From contig NC_059374.1 in assembly GCF_019703515.2 (NCBI RefSeq), positions 13,242,245 to 13,306,244 of the forward strand: a stretch of 64,000 nucleotides of DNA. Direction: 5' to 3'. Shown piece after piece: positions 1 to 10,752 of this stretch. The DNA is from Myxocyprinus asiaticus (taxonomy: Eukaryota > Chordata > Actinopteri > Cypriniformes > Catostomidae). The position numbers and the translations under genes were made by a program. Every line of letters begins with the position of its first letter. Position 1 is the first letter of the stretch. Under the pieces are notes generated by a model. The model was not told the DNA's origin and did not search any database. It worked only from the letters and a program-made list of their open reading frames with translations.

Positions 1-902
1 ATCAAAGGTTTTCATTTGCTATGCGGCAAAGGCAAACATGTCTCTCAGGCTATCGTTGAATGCTCATTGCACTTGCGCATGACATTTTTGATTAACCTTG
101 ATTAACACTGAGAACAACGGACTAGCCCAACGAATAGCAACTGAGAACGATTGAATAGCTTAAACACAACAGACCATAATAATTATAGAATTTCTCAAAA
201 GTTATCTGGTATTATGGACATTAAACAAGTTTAATATGCTGAAATTATATTATTTCTTAAAAAAAAATGATTATGCCACGCATTTTGCAAATAGCACCAC
301 ATCTGGTGGGGCTCAGCCCCACCTGCCTCTAATGTAGAGACACCACTGGTAAGTCTGTGATTGGCTAAAATGCTAAATTCAACTAGTCTGAATACCTCTA
401 CTTTTCCTTGTGGAACATGGAAGCTTGACCTTTAGCCTAGTTTGTTTACGATCTGAATGGCTGAAATCTGAATCAGAGAGATTTGTATTCAGTGTTCTGA
501 ATTTCTTCTTAATCTGAAAAGTTTAACCTTTAACTTTATAATCTGAATATTTATGGCTAATTCCACTTCTATCTCCATAAAAGAACAGCAGGACATGGCA
601 CAACTGTCAAAGACGCAAATCTAACATCTATGTAGAACAATTGAAAAACAGTGCGAATGGATGCAAAAACGCGATCAGTGTGAACCACCCCCTAGGGCTG
701 AATTAAACATAAATTAATGATGTTTCATCATGGATAGATGTCAAAGAAAACATTATTAGTACATCATACACAGACAGACACCATTCTGCTATGCAAAATA
801 CACATGGAAGGCACCTGCTTGTGTGTGCAAATTATTCTCTATCAACCCTATACTTTGTTTAATATCTAATTCGTGTTTTTAAGTGTCATTCCCTGTAAAA
901 TA
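1..902. other. non-coding stretch, left edge
   Basis: AT-rich sequence with no open frame of interest and no exon with flanking splice sites that I can recognise. Since mtus2 runs leftward out of the window, this is probably intronic to mtus2. Confidence 0.5.
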
Positions 903-1352
903 TGAAAAAAGGCTATGCGCAGAATAGCATACTACCATTCTACTCTTACTCTTTTTGCAGTACATAGTATTTATACTGTGCATAGTATGCTAAATTTCTG
1001 CCTAGATGGAATACCCAGATAACCTACTACATTTGCCAAAATGTGTTGTATACTACTCCCAGTACGATGAATGAGACGTCTTTTTCTTCTTTTTCTTGAG
1101 TCAATTATAAAAGTTAAGAGATTTTTAAACCAAACTGGATTAAAAATTATTCTATTTCCGAGATTATAATAATTATAATACATACAATGTAATGGGTCAT
1201 GTGAAAACAGTGTTGCATACTACTGTTAAAATCTTTTGTCATTGCATTATGTGTACTGTTTCATATACCTGTACTATTTTTAAGAAACAGTAGGCAGTAT
1301 ACACTGTATGCTAAGTATTCAGTAAGCAGTATGCTAGTATTCCATTCCGAAC
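903..1352. mobile_element. palindromic MITE-like element (AGCATACTACCAT family)
   Basis: The left end reads AGAATAGCATACTACCATTC and the right end carries its approximate inverse (ATGCTAGTATTCCATTCC). The interior repeats AGTATGC-type motifs in both orientations. A short related palindrome occurs at about 11450-11555. This suggests a non-autonomous fold-back DNA element; boundaries are approximate and the superfamily is not identified. Confidence 0.45.
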
Positions 1353-2072
1353 ATAGTCAATATCTTTCTTAATGGGAAATAGTATCTTGCGTGGTAATTA
1401 AGGAGGCAACAAAAGCTGCTTTGAAGTTTTAGCTCAAGGCATGCAACAGCATTCACTCATCCAAAAAAAAAAAAAAAACATGTTGAAGATTAATACTAAT
1501 TTCACTAGCAGCAGAGAGTTACTGGGAAGAGGAAAAGAGACAGCAGACGTGAGATTAGACACAGGTTTGAGAGATGGGTCGATTATGGGCTAGTAACAGT
1601 TAAAGGAAAGAGGAGCAATCAGCTTCTATACAGTGACGTTATTCTACATAAAGTGATATGTTGGGCTTATTGAGATTTGTGAGTTAAACTGTTTGTGAGG
1701 AATGTTACAAAAACATGAACTGAAAAAAGACAGGTATTTCATATGTGAATCTCACAAATTACATATCAAGGTCATTCACAGAACTCTCTATCCAGAACAC
1801 AGTCTTTCAAACTGAAGTATAGTCTTGTATAAACATAGCATTATCAGCAGGGTGTTCGAGACATTGATTGTGCTTTGTAGCTGCTGCAGAGGGCTTATGA
1901 CAGGATAAGTTGGATAATCCATAGAGCCTTGACTAATCCTGACACAACACCAATACTAGACTGAAAAGGGCATGTGGGTTGACAATGGAACGCTGTGAAT
2001 AATTGGGGTTTATATACAATCAGAGGTAATTCTTCACACTGTTAAGAATTTAGAGGAACATACTAAACATAT
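1353..2072. other. non-coding stretch before the LTR element
   Basis: No gene, RNA or clear repeat recognised apart from an A15-type run near 1465. Probably intron of mtus2. Confidence 0.4.
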
Positions 2073-2371
2073 TGTGGTGATGGGGCGTGGCTGAGCGCTG
2101 GTTTGTGAATGGAGAGCGAGGCCAGGAGGAATGAATGGGAAGGACTCGCACCTGTGTATAATTTCTCTAACAGCCTTCTGTGCTTCAGTGAGCGACGTTA
2201 GGGAGATAAAGGGGAGACAAGAAGCCCAGAGGAGGAAGACTGAACCTCTGTGTGTGCTACGGCTGAAAAGCCCAAAACAGTTTAATTATTCAGAGTGAAT
2301 AAAGTTTTCGTTAGAGTGTTAAAGCTGGCTCTCACTTCCTCCTTTCTAAGGAAAGACAGAGATCTGTTACA
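2073..2371 (+). repeat. 5' LTR of the Gmr1-like element
   Basis: Starts TGTGGTGATGGGGCGTGG and ends GATCTGTTACA. It contains an AATAAA signal in GAGTGAATAAAGTTTTCG near the 3' part. It aligns with the 3' LTR over its length except for a block of about 40 bp present only here (around 2127-2172). Confidence 0.85.
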
Positions 2372-2372
2372 G

Positions 2373-2392
2373 TGGTGCCGAAACCCAGGAAT
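2373..2392 (+). other. primer binding site, tRNA-Phe type
   Basis: TGGTGCCGAAACCCAGGAAT lies one base after the 5' LTR. It is complementary to the 3' end of eukaryotic tRNA-Phe (acceptor stem GCCGAAA pairing to TTTCGGC plus ACCA), with one mismatch over the core. Confidence 0.7.
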
Positions 2393-2413
2393 TGTGAGGA
2401 AGATACGCCGTCA

Positions 2414-2860
2414 TGGAGTCCTCGCCCTTCGCCGAACTTATCAAGACCCTCGCCAGCATCCGCCAAAATCAACATCAGACTCTGCTTGAGCTGCATTAGG
2501 AACAGGAGCAGTGCTTCCAGGCCCTCCTGCAAGCTCAAGCAGACGATCGACAGGTGCTACAGAGCTTGATACCCCAGGCGGATTCTACCGATGCAACCCC
2601 GACTGCCACCCCCACCATATCCCATGGTCTGCTGGCACTGCGGGAAGCCCAGGCATTTCCAGGACCAATGCCAGCTGATGGAGATGGGGGCGTTGGTTTG
2701 GATTCCCGATACGCTGCTGGCTGCCCCCGATAGAGCTGGGAAGTACTGGATACCAGTGAGTATCCAAGGGGGTACATATCAAGCCTTGGTGGATTCAGGC
2801 TGAAATCAAACCTCAATTCATCAATGCTTGGTTCAAGGTGAGGCTTTGGATGCAGCAAGC
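2414..2860 (+). pseudogene. gag remnant with zinc knuckle, and protease remnant
   Basis: An ATG at 2414 opens a short gag N-terminus (first residues MESSPFAELIK) that meets a TAG after about 28 codons. A second frame from about 2591 has a CX2CX4HX4C zinc knuckle (CWHCGKPRHFQDQC). This is followed by the aspartic protease motif ALVDSG near 2785-2803, directly interrupted by a TGA. The bulk of a normal gag between these parts is absent, so the element looks internally deleted before or during decay. Confidence 0.7.
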
Positions 2861-3459
2861 GGCGTGAGGGTGAAGTGTGCATGGGGATATTCACGTTTAC
2901 CCCTTAGTGCCTGTCATTATTACATTCAAAGGGCAAAATCATAGAATAGAGGCAGTGGTTAGTCCCCACTTCACCCATCCACTAATTTTGAGGATGAATT
3001 GACCGGAATTTACAACCTCATTGAGGGGAATGTGTGTGAATGGGTCCTGTAACAAAGTGTATCGATGTGTGATGTGCGATTCGCTGGCTGGGGAGGCGGT
3101 GCTGGGGCCGTCTACATCAGCTCCATGTCAGGATAACGAAAGGAGACTGCTGCTTCCCCCACCCTTAGAGAATTCCCTGCAGGGGATTTCCTGCTGTAGA
3201 ACACGTGAGACGAGACCCTTAGGCACGCCTTTGACAAAGCGAAAGTGATTTCTGGTCAACGCCTCCAGCCAGACATAGCACTCTCATACCCATATTTTTA
3301 GATTATTAAGGATCGGTTGTATCGAGTGACACAGGACATGCCAATTGTTAATACAGAAGAGCTGTCAGGAAATGTTATTCCAACATCAGTCACTAAGGGC
3401 AGGAAAAAACATGAAACCTATTTTAATTCTATTCGCAGGGATGTAAGCATGTGGTCTTT

Positions 3460-3690
3460 ATCTCCTGAGTGGGGATTCTGAAAGAAATTCTCACTGATCA
3501 GGGCACTACGTTTATGTCATGTACACTACGCAAACTGAACGAATTATTGGGGATTAAATCGATTTGGACCAGTGTTTACCATCCCCAAATGGATGGCTTG
3601 GTCAATCGGTTTAATCAGACACTAAAGAATATTATTTGTAAGTTTGTGCACAAAGATGCTCGAAATTGGGACAAGTGAGGTGAACTTAAA
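3460..3690 (+). pseudogene. integrase core remnant
   Basis: The frame at 3469-3678 carries the integrase core signature LTDQGTTF (second catalytic Asp) and, about 35 residues on, YHPQMDG followed by VNRFNQTLK. In active relatives this last motif has Glu where Asn is seen here (VERFN-type), so the third DDE residue appears lost. It lies upstream of the reverse transcriptase, the order expected of Gmr1 elements. Confidence 0.7.
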
Positions 3691-3789
3691 AGCCACCATT
3701 CGAGTCACCTGGTCACTTGTGGAGACCACCTCTCACTGTCACAATCACGGAGGTTGCCAGGTTGCAAGGAGAAGTCTCCGACGTGTTCT

Positions 3790-4642
3790 CGCCTCTTCCG
3801 GTCGTACAAATCTCATAGAGCACCATATCCAAATGACCCCAGGGGTAGTGATACGCAGTCATCCCTACCGATTACCCGAGCACAAAAAAAAAAGTGGTTC
3901 GGGAAGAATTAAAGGCCATGCTAGATATGGGGATAATAGAATAATCTCACAGTGACTGGGCCAGCCCGGTGGTGCTGATTCCAAAGAGTGACGACTCTGG
4001 TTCTGTGTGGATTATAGAAAATTCAATGCGGTGTCTAAATTTGATGCATTCCCAATGCCTGGTATTAATGAAATGCTCGATCGGGTAGGCGCGGATCGCT
4101 TTTATTCGACACTGGGTTTGACAAAGGGATATTGGCAGATTCCCTTAACTCCCATGTCCCGAGAAAAAAATGCATTTTCTACTCCGTTTGGCTTACATCG
4201 ATTTATCACCCTTCCTTTTGGTTTGCTTGGGGCCCCAGCCATGTTTCAGCACCTCATGGACAGAATTCTCCAACCACACTATGCCGGTGCTTATCTTGAT
4301 GACATTATTATTTATAGTAATGATTGGCAGTGGCACATTCAACATCTGAGAGCTGTCTTGAGGTCGCTGAGATGGGCGGGACTCATGGCAAACCCTAAGA
4401 AGTGTGCAACTGGAAGGGTGGAAATACAGTATCTGGGTTTTCACTTGGGTTATGGCCAGGTGTGTCTCCAAATTGATAAGACCGCAGCAATTGCGACCTG
4501 CCCGAGACCCAAGACCAAAAAGGAGGTGAGACAGTTTCTGGGGCTGGCTGGCTATTATAAAAGATTTGTGCCTAATTATTCGACTGTCACCAGCCCGCTG
4601 ACTGATCTCACTAAAACGGGGGCACCAGACCCGGTCCAGTAG
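3790..4642 (+). pseudogene. reverse transcriptase remnant (Ty3/gypsy type)
   Basis: The frame at 4007-4642 has the RT fingers and palm: DYRKFNAV, TKGYWQIPL, LPFGLLGAPAMFQ and the YLDDIIIYS active-site motif. The N-terminal part (PYRLPEHKKK, ASPVVLIPKSD) is recognisable in other frames from about 3790, so frameshifts separate it. Motif A reads STLGLTKGYW where the family has Asp in place of the first Gly; the first catalytic Asp is therefore gone and the copy cannot be active as it stands. Confidence 0.8.
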
Positions 4643-5085
4643 ACGGAGCCGTGTCAACAGGGTTTTACAAAAGTAAAGGCCGCTCTGTGTGGCGGACCAT
4701 TGTTACATGATCCTGACTTCTCACTCCCTTTTATGTTACAGATCAACGTGTCAGATAGAGGGTTGGGGGCCGTGCTGTCTCATAGGGTGGGGAGGCAGGA
4801 GCACCCTATGCTGTATATAAGTCACAAGCTCTCGGTGAGGAAGACTAAGTACAGCACGATCGAGAAAGAGTGCTTGGTGATCAAGTGGGCGTTCCTCACC
4901 CTCCGATATTTGCTGGGACAGGCCTTCACCCTCTGTTCAGACCACGCCCCAATCTAGTAGCTCCATCGCATGAAGGATATCAACGCGTGGATTACCCGCT
5001 GGTATCTAGCTCTCCAGCTGCTTAAGTTTGAGGTGGTCCACAGGCTAGGGGCGCAGATGGCTGTTGCGGATTTCCTCTCTAGAAA
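4643..5085 (+). pseudogene. RNase H remnant
   Basis: Continues from the RT after a TAG at 4640. The frame at 4700-4957 shows RNase H motifs: VSDRGLGAVLSH (altered catalytic segment), YSTIEKECLVIKWA and the end of the domain LCSDHAPI. A further stop follows at 4955, then ITRWYLALQ-type sequence to about 5085 in frame with a decayed pol end. Confidence 0.7.
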
Positions 5086-5142
5086 AAGGGGGGGGGGGGG
5101 GTGAATAAGTGACAGGCCAGCCTGAGTCGGGTGATGGGGGTA

Positions 5143-5402
5143 TGTGGTGATGGAGGCGTGGCTGAGCGATGGTTTGTGAATGGAGAGCGAGGCCAGGAGC
5201 TGTTCTGTGTTTCAGTGAGCGACGTTGGGGAGATAAAGGGGAGATGAGAAGCCGAGAGGAGGAGGACTGAACCTGTGCGTGTGTGCTATGGCTGAAAAGC
5301 CCAAAACAGAGTTTAATTATTCAGAGTGAATAAAGTTTTCATTAGAGTGTTTAAGCCGGCTCCCGCTTCTTTCTTTCTAAGGAAAGACAGAGATCTGTCA
5401 CA
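5143..5402 (+). repeat. 3' LTR of the Gmr1-like element
   Basis: Starts TGTGGTGATGGAGGCGTGG and ends GATCTGTCACA, clearly homologous to 2073-2371 but about 40 bp shorter. A purine run (AGAAAAAGGGGGGGGG) lies 40-60 bp upstream and a GATGGGGGTA tract abuts the LTR, the likely polypurine primer. Confidence 0.85.
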
Positions 5403-5639
5403 CATATGAAAGTGTAAGAGCATTCTTACTGTGCTATGATTTTTACATGGGGTAGAAGGGATATATGATAAACTAGATTTGCATTTACTGAAGGAAATGC
5501 CAGTACTTGCAAGGCAACAAAAGAGTAGTGTTTAAGTAAGCTTGTCATGGGTCTTGCATTTTGTTGGTTTTGTACAGTAAGATTTTGGATGTTGAACATT
5601 GACTTAAAAAAAATTGTCAATGGGAGATTTACATTTTTT

Positions 5640-6215
5640 TTGTGTTAAAGTATGAAAATAGTATGAAGTTAATGTTGAGGATGAAGAAGAGGAAATAAGA
5701 AGAAAGATGATGAATAAAAAGGGAAAGATAGAAAAAGAAAGACAAATAAAAACAGAAAGATGAAGATGAGGAAACAAAGAGAAAGGTGAAGATAAAAAAG
5801 TAAAAAGAAAGATGAAGAAAAAGAAAAGGATGAAGATGAAGAAAAAGACAGAAGAAAAAGAAGAAGAAAGATGAAGACAAAGAAGACAGAGATGAATAAA
5901 AAAGATAAAGATGAAGAAAAAAAAGAAAGTTGAAGAAAGGAGATGAAGAAAAAGAAGAAAAAATGTAGATGAAAGATAAAGGTGATGAAGAAAGATAAAT
6001 AAGAGGAAGATGAAAAAGAAAAAAGGAAGATGAATTAGAAAGATGAAGAAGAAAAAGAAGAGAAAAGAAAATGAAGAAAAACAGAAAGAAGACAGAGATG
6101 AATAAGAAAGAAAAAGATGAAGACGAAGAAGAAATATGAAGAAGAAAAACGAGAAAAAAATTTAGATAAAGATAAAGGGAAAGATAAAGATGAAGAACAA
6201 GAAGAAAGATTAAAG
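5640..6215. repeat. purine-rich satellite block 1 (GAAGAT/AAAGA)n
   Basis: Almost pure A/G with T only in GATGA-type units such as AAGATGAAGAAAAAGAAG. Imperfect, variable-length units. Long open frames on the minus strand here are only Phe/Leu/Ser low-complexity translations. Confidence 0.85.
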
Positions 6216-6955
6216 CTGCAAGCAGCGATGAATGGGCCCCTCACACCCTGGTGCACACTGGGGCTGCTGTGCCAGGGGAATGTCACTCCAATTTTTTTAG
6301 CATTTTTTAGCACTTAAATGCTGTTAAGAGTGTATCACAGTATAAAACATGTCATTTCCTGTTGCCAGTAGGTGGCGCTATGACTATAACTGAATATTGG
6401 CATATAGAAGTGTTCAGGCCAGGACACTTATAAAACATGTAAAGTTTGGAGCAGATTGGACATTGTATGTATGAGTTATAACAACTTCCTTTTTCATGGC
6501 GAAACATCGAAATCTGTCAGACTGTCACGGCCACGCCATGCAGTGAAAACTCAAAAGCTTCACAATTTAGTATCGCCAAGGCCGTTAGATTAGAATAACC
6601 AAATATGAAGTAGATCTCATGAAATCTCTAGGAGGAGTTCGTTAAAGTACGAGGCCTGGAAATGGCAAAAACTGAGCAAAAATTGAAGAGAAACATCAAA
6701 ATGGCTGACTTTAGGGCATGGGTCCAAGAGACTTTTTTGTTACACATGTGTAACGATTTTCATATGTGTAGGTGAAACGTAGCGTAAACCGCACATCGTT
6801 GAAAGTTTGTAGGTGGCGCTATCGAGCCATTTTGCCACACCTAATTCTGAGACCCATATCAGATGTAAATTTTCACTACTTCTGATGCATGTGCACAGTT
6901 TCATGAGTTTTCGAGTATGATTAGGCCCTCAAAATGCGATTCGTTTGGGAAAAAA
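6216..6955. repeat. interspersed-repeat-like module between two purine blocks
   Basis: A 740-bp non-coding module starting GCTGCAAGCAGCGATGAATG. It contains TAGGTGGCGCTAT twice (about 6369 and 6811) and many short ATG/stop-rich frames. The opening motif and the GGTGGCGCTATGA motif resemble dispersed repeats I remember from cyprinid genomes, but I cannot name the family. Confidence 0.4.
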
Positions 6956-7432
6956 ATAATAAACGCCTAGAAGAACAATATAAATAAATAAAAAGAGAAA
7001 GATGAGGAAGAAAAAGAGAAAGGTGAAGATAAAAAGAAAGATGAAGAAAAAGAAAAGGATGAAGATGAAAGAAAGATGAAGAAGAAAAGAAGATGAAGAA
7101 GAAAGAAGGTGAAGAAGAAAAAGAAAAAATAAGATGAAGGAAGATGAAGAAAAAGGAGATGAATAAGAAAGAGTAAGATGAAGATAAAAGAAAGATGAAT
7201 AAGAAAGATGAAGATGAAGAAACAGGAGGATGAATAAGAAAGATGAAGATGAAGAAAAAAGAAGAATGAAGAAGAAAAAGATGGTGATGAAGATGAAAGA
7301 GAAAGATGAAGATGAAGATGAAGACAGAGAAATATGAAATAATAAATAAGATAAAGGAAGATGAACATGAAGAAAATGAAAAAGATGAAAAAGAAAAAAG
7401 AAAGATGAAGAAAATGAAGGTGAAGAAAATTT
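6956..7432. repeat. purine-rich satellite block 2 (GAAGAT/AAAGA)n
   Basis: Same composition and unit type as block 1, again strand-asymmetric (purines on plus). It ends at TTTCACCTTGCAAGCACTG, after which normal sequence resumes. Confidence 0.85.
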
Positions 7433-7627
7433 CACCTTGCAAGCACTGTTACTATGATAACAAGTTTGGAGCAGCCAGCAGCTGAGAAATCAACTGAACC
7501 TGAAGCTGTACGGCCACATGTTTTATCAAGTGTTTCTCCAGTCAGACCACTGTGTAGTTCAGCATGGGTAAAATGTTTTGCATGTGACTGACAGCAGGTT
7601 TAGGACAGGAAGAGTTATGACACTCAC

Positions 7628-7831
7628 GGCTGGATCGGCAGGGGTCACTATGTGTACTGTCGTTTGATTGGTTGCTGGACACAGAGGACACACTTGCACT
7701 GCGGATGAAGCCAACTGCAGCCAGTCGGGCAGGAGGTAGGTGGGAGAAGCCGGGCAGCCGCAGTCCAGATTGACCCGTTTTGGAGAGCATAAATTTGGGA
7801 GCCACACCTGATGCTAGCCTCTTCTGATCCA
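7628..7831 (-). CDS. mtus2: mtus2 exon C
   Basis: Acceptor CTTTTACAG/TGGATC and a strong donor AGCC/GTGAGTG; 204 bases, phase 1 in and out. Encodes the conserved LPGFSHLPPARLAAVGFIRS and SVSSVSSNQS region of MTUS2. Confidence 0.82.
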
Positions 7832-10752
7832 CTGTAAAAGGGTACATAAATCTTCGTATTCCCACAAACAAATCACAAATGTTCATTCTTGAATCAAAGA
7901 TTATTACTAGATTTCTTTCTACAATCAATAATAATAAATTCAATGAAAACATAAATGAGCTTGTGTGAACACTTAAAAAGGTTCAAAGGAAAGAACAGTC
8001 AAAATTGTAGTCAAGTTGCTGATAAGTTTTTAAAGGCCTCAGTCATTAGAGGCTACAGTTCTGCCTATCCTGGAAAATTAGGACACAGGACAAAGTGTAA
8101 AAGAGTGCTTTAGTGTTTATTGACCTGAGGGTTCCTGGTGAATACTTGGGGATTGACCAGCTGGAGCCATGTAACCGAGGGGTGATGCCGACCTTTGACC
8201 TGGTAATACCACCCTGTTCTTAGTAGCAGGCAGTCTGGTGACGGCTCCAACTCCAAGCTGAGGCCTTAAAGCTTTGGGAAAGCGGAAAACACCAGTAGTA
8301 TCATGGGTAGTCAGATGATCCTCTCTACCAACCTGAAACAGTGAGAAGCATCTTTTGAGGAGTTTGTAAACAGAAACTGGGAGCATCAATAAATTATTTT
8401 ATAGAAATAGTTCACCAAAAAATAAAAACATTCTATCACCATTTACTTTGTTGTTCCAATCCCATATGATTTCCATGACTTCCATTGGAACACAAAATGA
8501 GAATTTCTAAAGAATGTACTGTCACTCTTTTCTATACAATTTCAATTAATTGGGACTGGAGCATTCATGCTTCCGTAAAGATGCAGAAGCACCATAAAAG
8601 TACCATAAATGCAGTACATGTGATTTTTGCACTATATTCCAAGTCTTTAAAAGTCATACAATAGGTTTTGCTGAGAAACAGACTGATATTTATGCCGTTT
8701 GTGTTCCACAAAAAAAGTCATACAGGTATGAAACTAGATGGGGGTGAGTAAATTATGATAGAAATTATGATGAATTTTCATTTTTTGGTAAACCATTCCT
8801 TTAAATTATGGACCCTTCCCATGCATTCACAAACGCAAATCATTTTTGGGGTACATTAATGCTTTTTAAGCAACAAAGAACCTTTAATACTCAAGTCCCA
8901 CCTCATGTAAGTATTTATCTGGCAGCTCTCCATGGAAACTCTCTGATTTGCCCACCAGTTTATGGGGGACAGTGCGACTGGGTAGCCTGATCCCAGACAC
9001 CATCAGTCCTGGAGGGGAGTAGTACCCTGACCTCTGTATATCCTGCCGATACTTATCATAAAGTATGTTAGAAGAGCTCAGCACAGGTGAACCTCTGGAC
9101 CCCTCAACCTTTGGCTCTTTTGAGGTTGGAGAGCTGGTGTATGGTGTAAGTCTGGGTGGTAGAGTTGATACTTCATAGGGGCCTTCAGGTATCATCTTTG
9201 CCTGAGGGTTCTTCCGGATGTAGGTGATAATTTTGGGTCGGATATTTTTGGGCTTGTGAGAAGGAGAGGACTTCTTGGGTCCAGACTCTGTTCTACTAGG
9301 TTGTAGAGAAAGGACAGGTTTTGGTATACTACTACTGAGAAAGCTTTTACATGGTTGCCTCAGACAACTGATACCCCTCTGTGAAGTTTCAGTACGTTCC
9401 TGACTAGCCACTCTTGTGCTAATAGATCTTGCTGGTGAAGAAGGTGGCTGTTTCCGAGGTGAACAGGTGATTTTAGGGGATGGAGGGGTCTCAGGGTGAG
9501 AAGGGCTACTCCAGGGTCTTCTCCTTTCCAGTAAACTAGAACTTTTTATTTTTTCAAAAGATGCTTGCTTTCTGTATGGTTGGGGTTCAGACCCACCAGA
9601 GTGGACTGGTATACCTTTTGACGTTACTGTAGAGAAGTTTAGATTCAGGTCACGACATTCTTGGTCATGGGATTTGAGTTTATTCTGTATATCACCACTT
9701 GAATCATGAGAGAACTTTCTAGGATGTGAAGTAGACTGTGTGTCTTCAGAAATTATAGGTTGGCATGAATTCGTCTTAGTTGATATTGTTTTCAAAATCG
9801 GATCCTTGTCTTCTGTTACATGTTGTCCATGGTGCTCCTTAGTATGAATTCCAGGTTCTCCTGTATTATCCTGACTGGCACTTCCAGATTCATTAGAGAC
9901 CATTTTGGTCTTTGTATTGCTACATTCACTCACACCATTTGTCAGCTGGCCTGAAATCTCATATGTTGCAAAGTCTATGGCTGGTTGGTTTTCTTGTGCT
10001 TCTAAAAGAGGTTCCTCAGGCAAAGTGAGGTTAAAATCACTGCCGATGTGCATTGTACTTTTTCCTGTGTGTAGGGAGCTCCGACTTTTATCTGATGCGG
10101 TCAAAAAAGACTGTGAGGCAAGAGTAAGATCCTCAGAGAGAGTTCGGTATGGTCCTGAGGGTGCATACCATGAATCAGAGCTCTGAGTTTGATCGGCTTG
10201 GTCCAGGGCGCTAGCAAGACTTCCTCCAAGACTAGACATTGTGGAGAGGCAAGACACAAAAACATCGTTTTCAGAGCTAAACTCAGCCTTGGCTATGCTG
10301 GACACAACTTTTTTGCAATTGGACTGAGGGCAAACAATGGAATCTTGCTCTTTCAGAGAGCACTGGGAGAGCCCATTGCTATCTTTCAGGGACATTGCTT
10401 CAGTCTTTATCATATTGTTGGATAGAGACCCCTTCAGGTCATCCTTAGGAATATTGATCTCTTCCTCATTTTCTAGTTCTTGACTTTCAAGCATCTCAAA
10501 CTCAGCCAGATCCAGGTCTTCACATGGGGAATCTGTGCCCTGAATAATCATCTTGACCTGTTTCTCAGTGTGAGGTACCACAGAGGACAAGGTGTCAATG
10601 AACTCAAAAGTTCCTCCATGTTCCCTTTGGATTTCATTAGCATTGGCATCTCCATCCAGGGAATCCTCAGCATGTCCGTTGTTGTTCCTCATTTCCCTAC
10701 AGCCATCTTCAGTGCAGCTCCCAAAGGGTCTGGCATTATCATTTACATTCAT
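7628..10752 (-). CDS. mtus2: mtus2 5' part (three coding exons; C-terminus off window)
   Basis: MTUS2 (CAZIP/TIP150) binds EB1 and microtubule plus ends and recruits MCAK; its C-terminal coiled coil mediates dimerisation. Three exons join with matching phases: 8902-10752, 8125-8332, 7628-7831, giving about 754 residues. Diagnostic segments match what I remember of human MTUS2: RPKIITYIRKNPQA and GLMVSGIRLP in exon 1, PQLGVGAVTRLPATKNRV in exon 2, and SGLRLPGFSHLPPARLAAVGF with SVSSVSSNQSNDS in exon 3. The rest of the N-terminus is acidic/Ser-rich and poorly conserved, as in the family. MTUS1 does not share these segments. The coiled-coil exons are not visible and should lie left of the window. 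The neighbour slc7a1 agrees with human 13q12.3 gene order. Confidence 0.9.
8125..8332 (-). CDS. mtus2: mtus2 exon B
   Basis: Acceptor TTTCAG/GTTGGT and donor CCTCAG/GTCAAT; 208 bases, phase 0 in and phase 1 out. Encodes VGREDHLTTHDTTG followed by the conserved PQLGVGAVTRLP segment. The donor is weak at +3 and +5 but is the only one that gives the phase required by the next exon. Confidence 0.8.
8398..8804. mobile_element. degenerate copy of the TTAA-flanked palindromic element
   Basis: Starts TAGTTCACCAAAAAATAAAAAC and ends GGTAAACCATTCCTTTAA, inverse forms of the same terminus, with the ATTTACT...GTGAGTAAATTATGA internal pair. It lies in the mtus2 intron between exons A and B. It is the same family as 24353-25013, but shorter and more diverged. 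Confidence 0.6.
8902..10752 (-). CDS. mtus2: mtus2 exon A, large first coding exon
   Basis: 617 codons from ATG at 10752. An in-frame TGA lies about 10 codons upstream, so this ATG is the first possible start in this exon. The region is Ser/Glu/Pro-rich and probably disordered, with SPRKQPPSSPARSISTR and SSLLERRRPWSSPSHPETPP as basic/Pro patches of the sort that bind microtubules or EB1. No clear SxIP is claimed. The donor is CATGAG/GTGGGA (phase 0); continuing past it meets TAA after four codons. Confidence 0.88.

Larger units (their letters stand above)
2068..5407 (+). mobile_element. Gmr1-like Ty3/gypsy LTR retrotransposon, decayed
   Basis: Two direct LTRs (2073-2371 and 5143-5402) enclose a degenerate gag-pol region, and the whole is flanked by a perfect 5-bp duplication CATAT (2068-2072 and 5403-5407), so both ends are real. 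Domain order along the plus strand is zinc knuckle, protease, integrase, reverse transcriptase, RNase H. Integrase before RT is the Ty1/copia-like order, although the RT itself is Ty3/gypsy-like. That combination defines the deuterostome Gmr1 group. Most of gag is missing: the zinc knuckle is only about 200 bp from the start of gag. Frames are broken by stops and shifts, and catalytic residues are lost. It lies antisense to mtus2, probably in one of its introns. Confidence 0.88.

Noticed and set aside
5629..7442. Long minus-strand frames rich in Phe, Leu and Ser
   Set aside because: They are translations of the purine satellite blocks; no domain, no codon structure, overlapping frames open equally.
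8902..10752. Large exon could be mtus1
   Set aside because: The RPKIITYIRKNPQA, GLMVSGI and LPPARLAAVGF segments are those of MTUS2.
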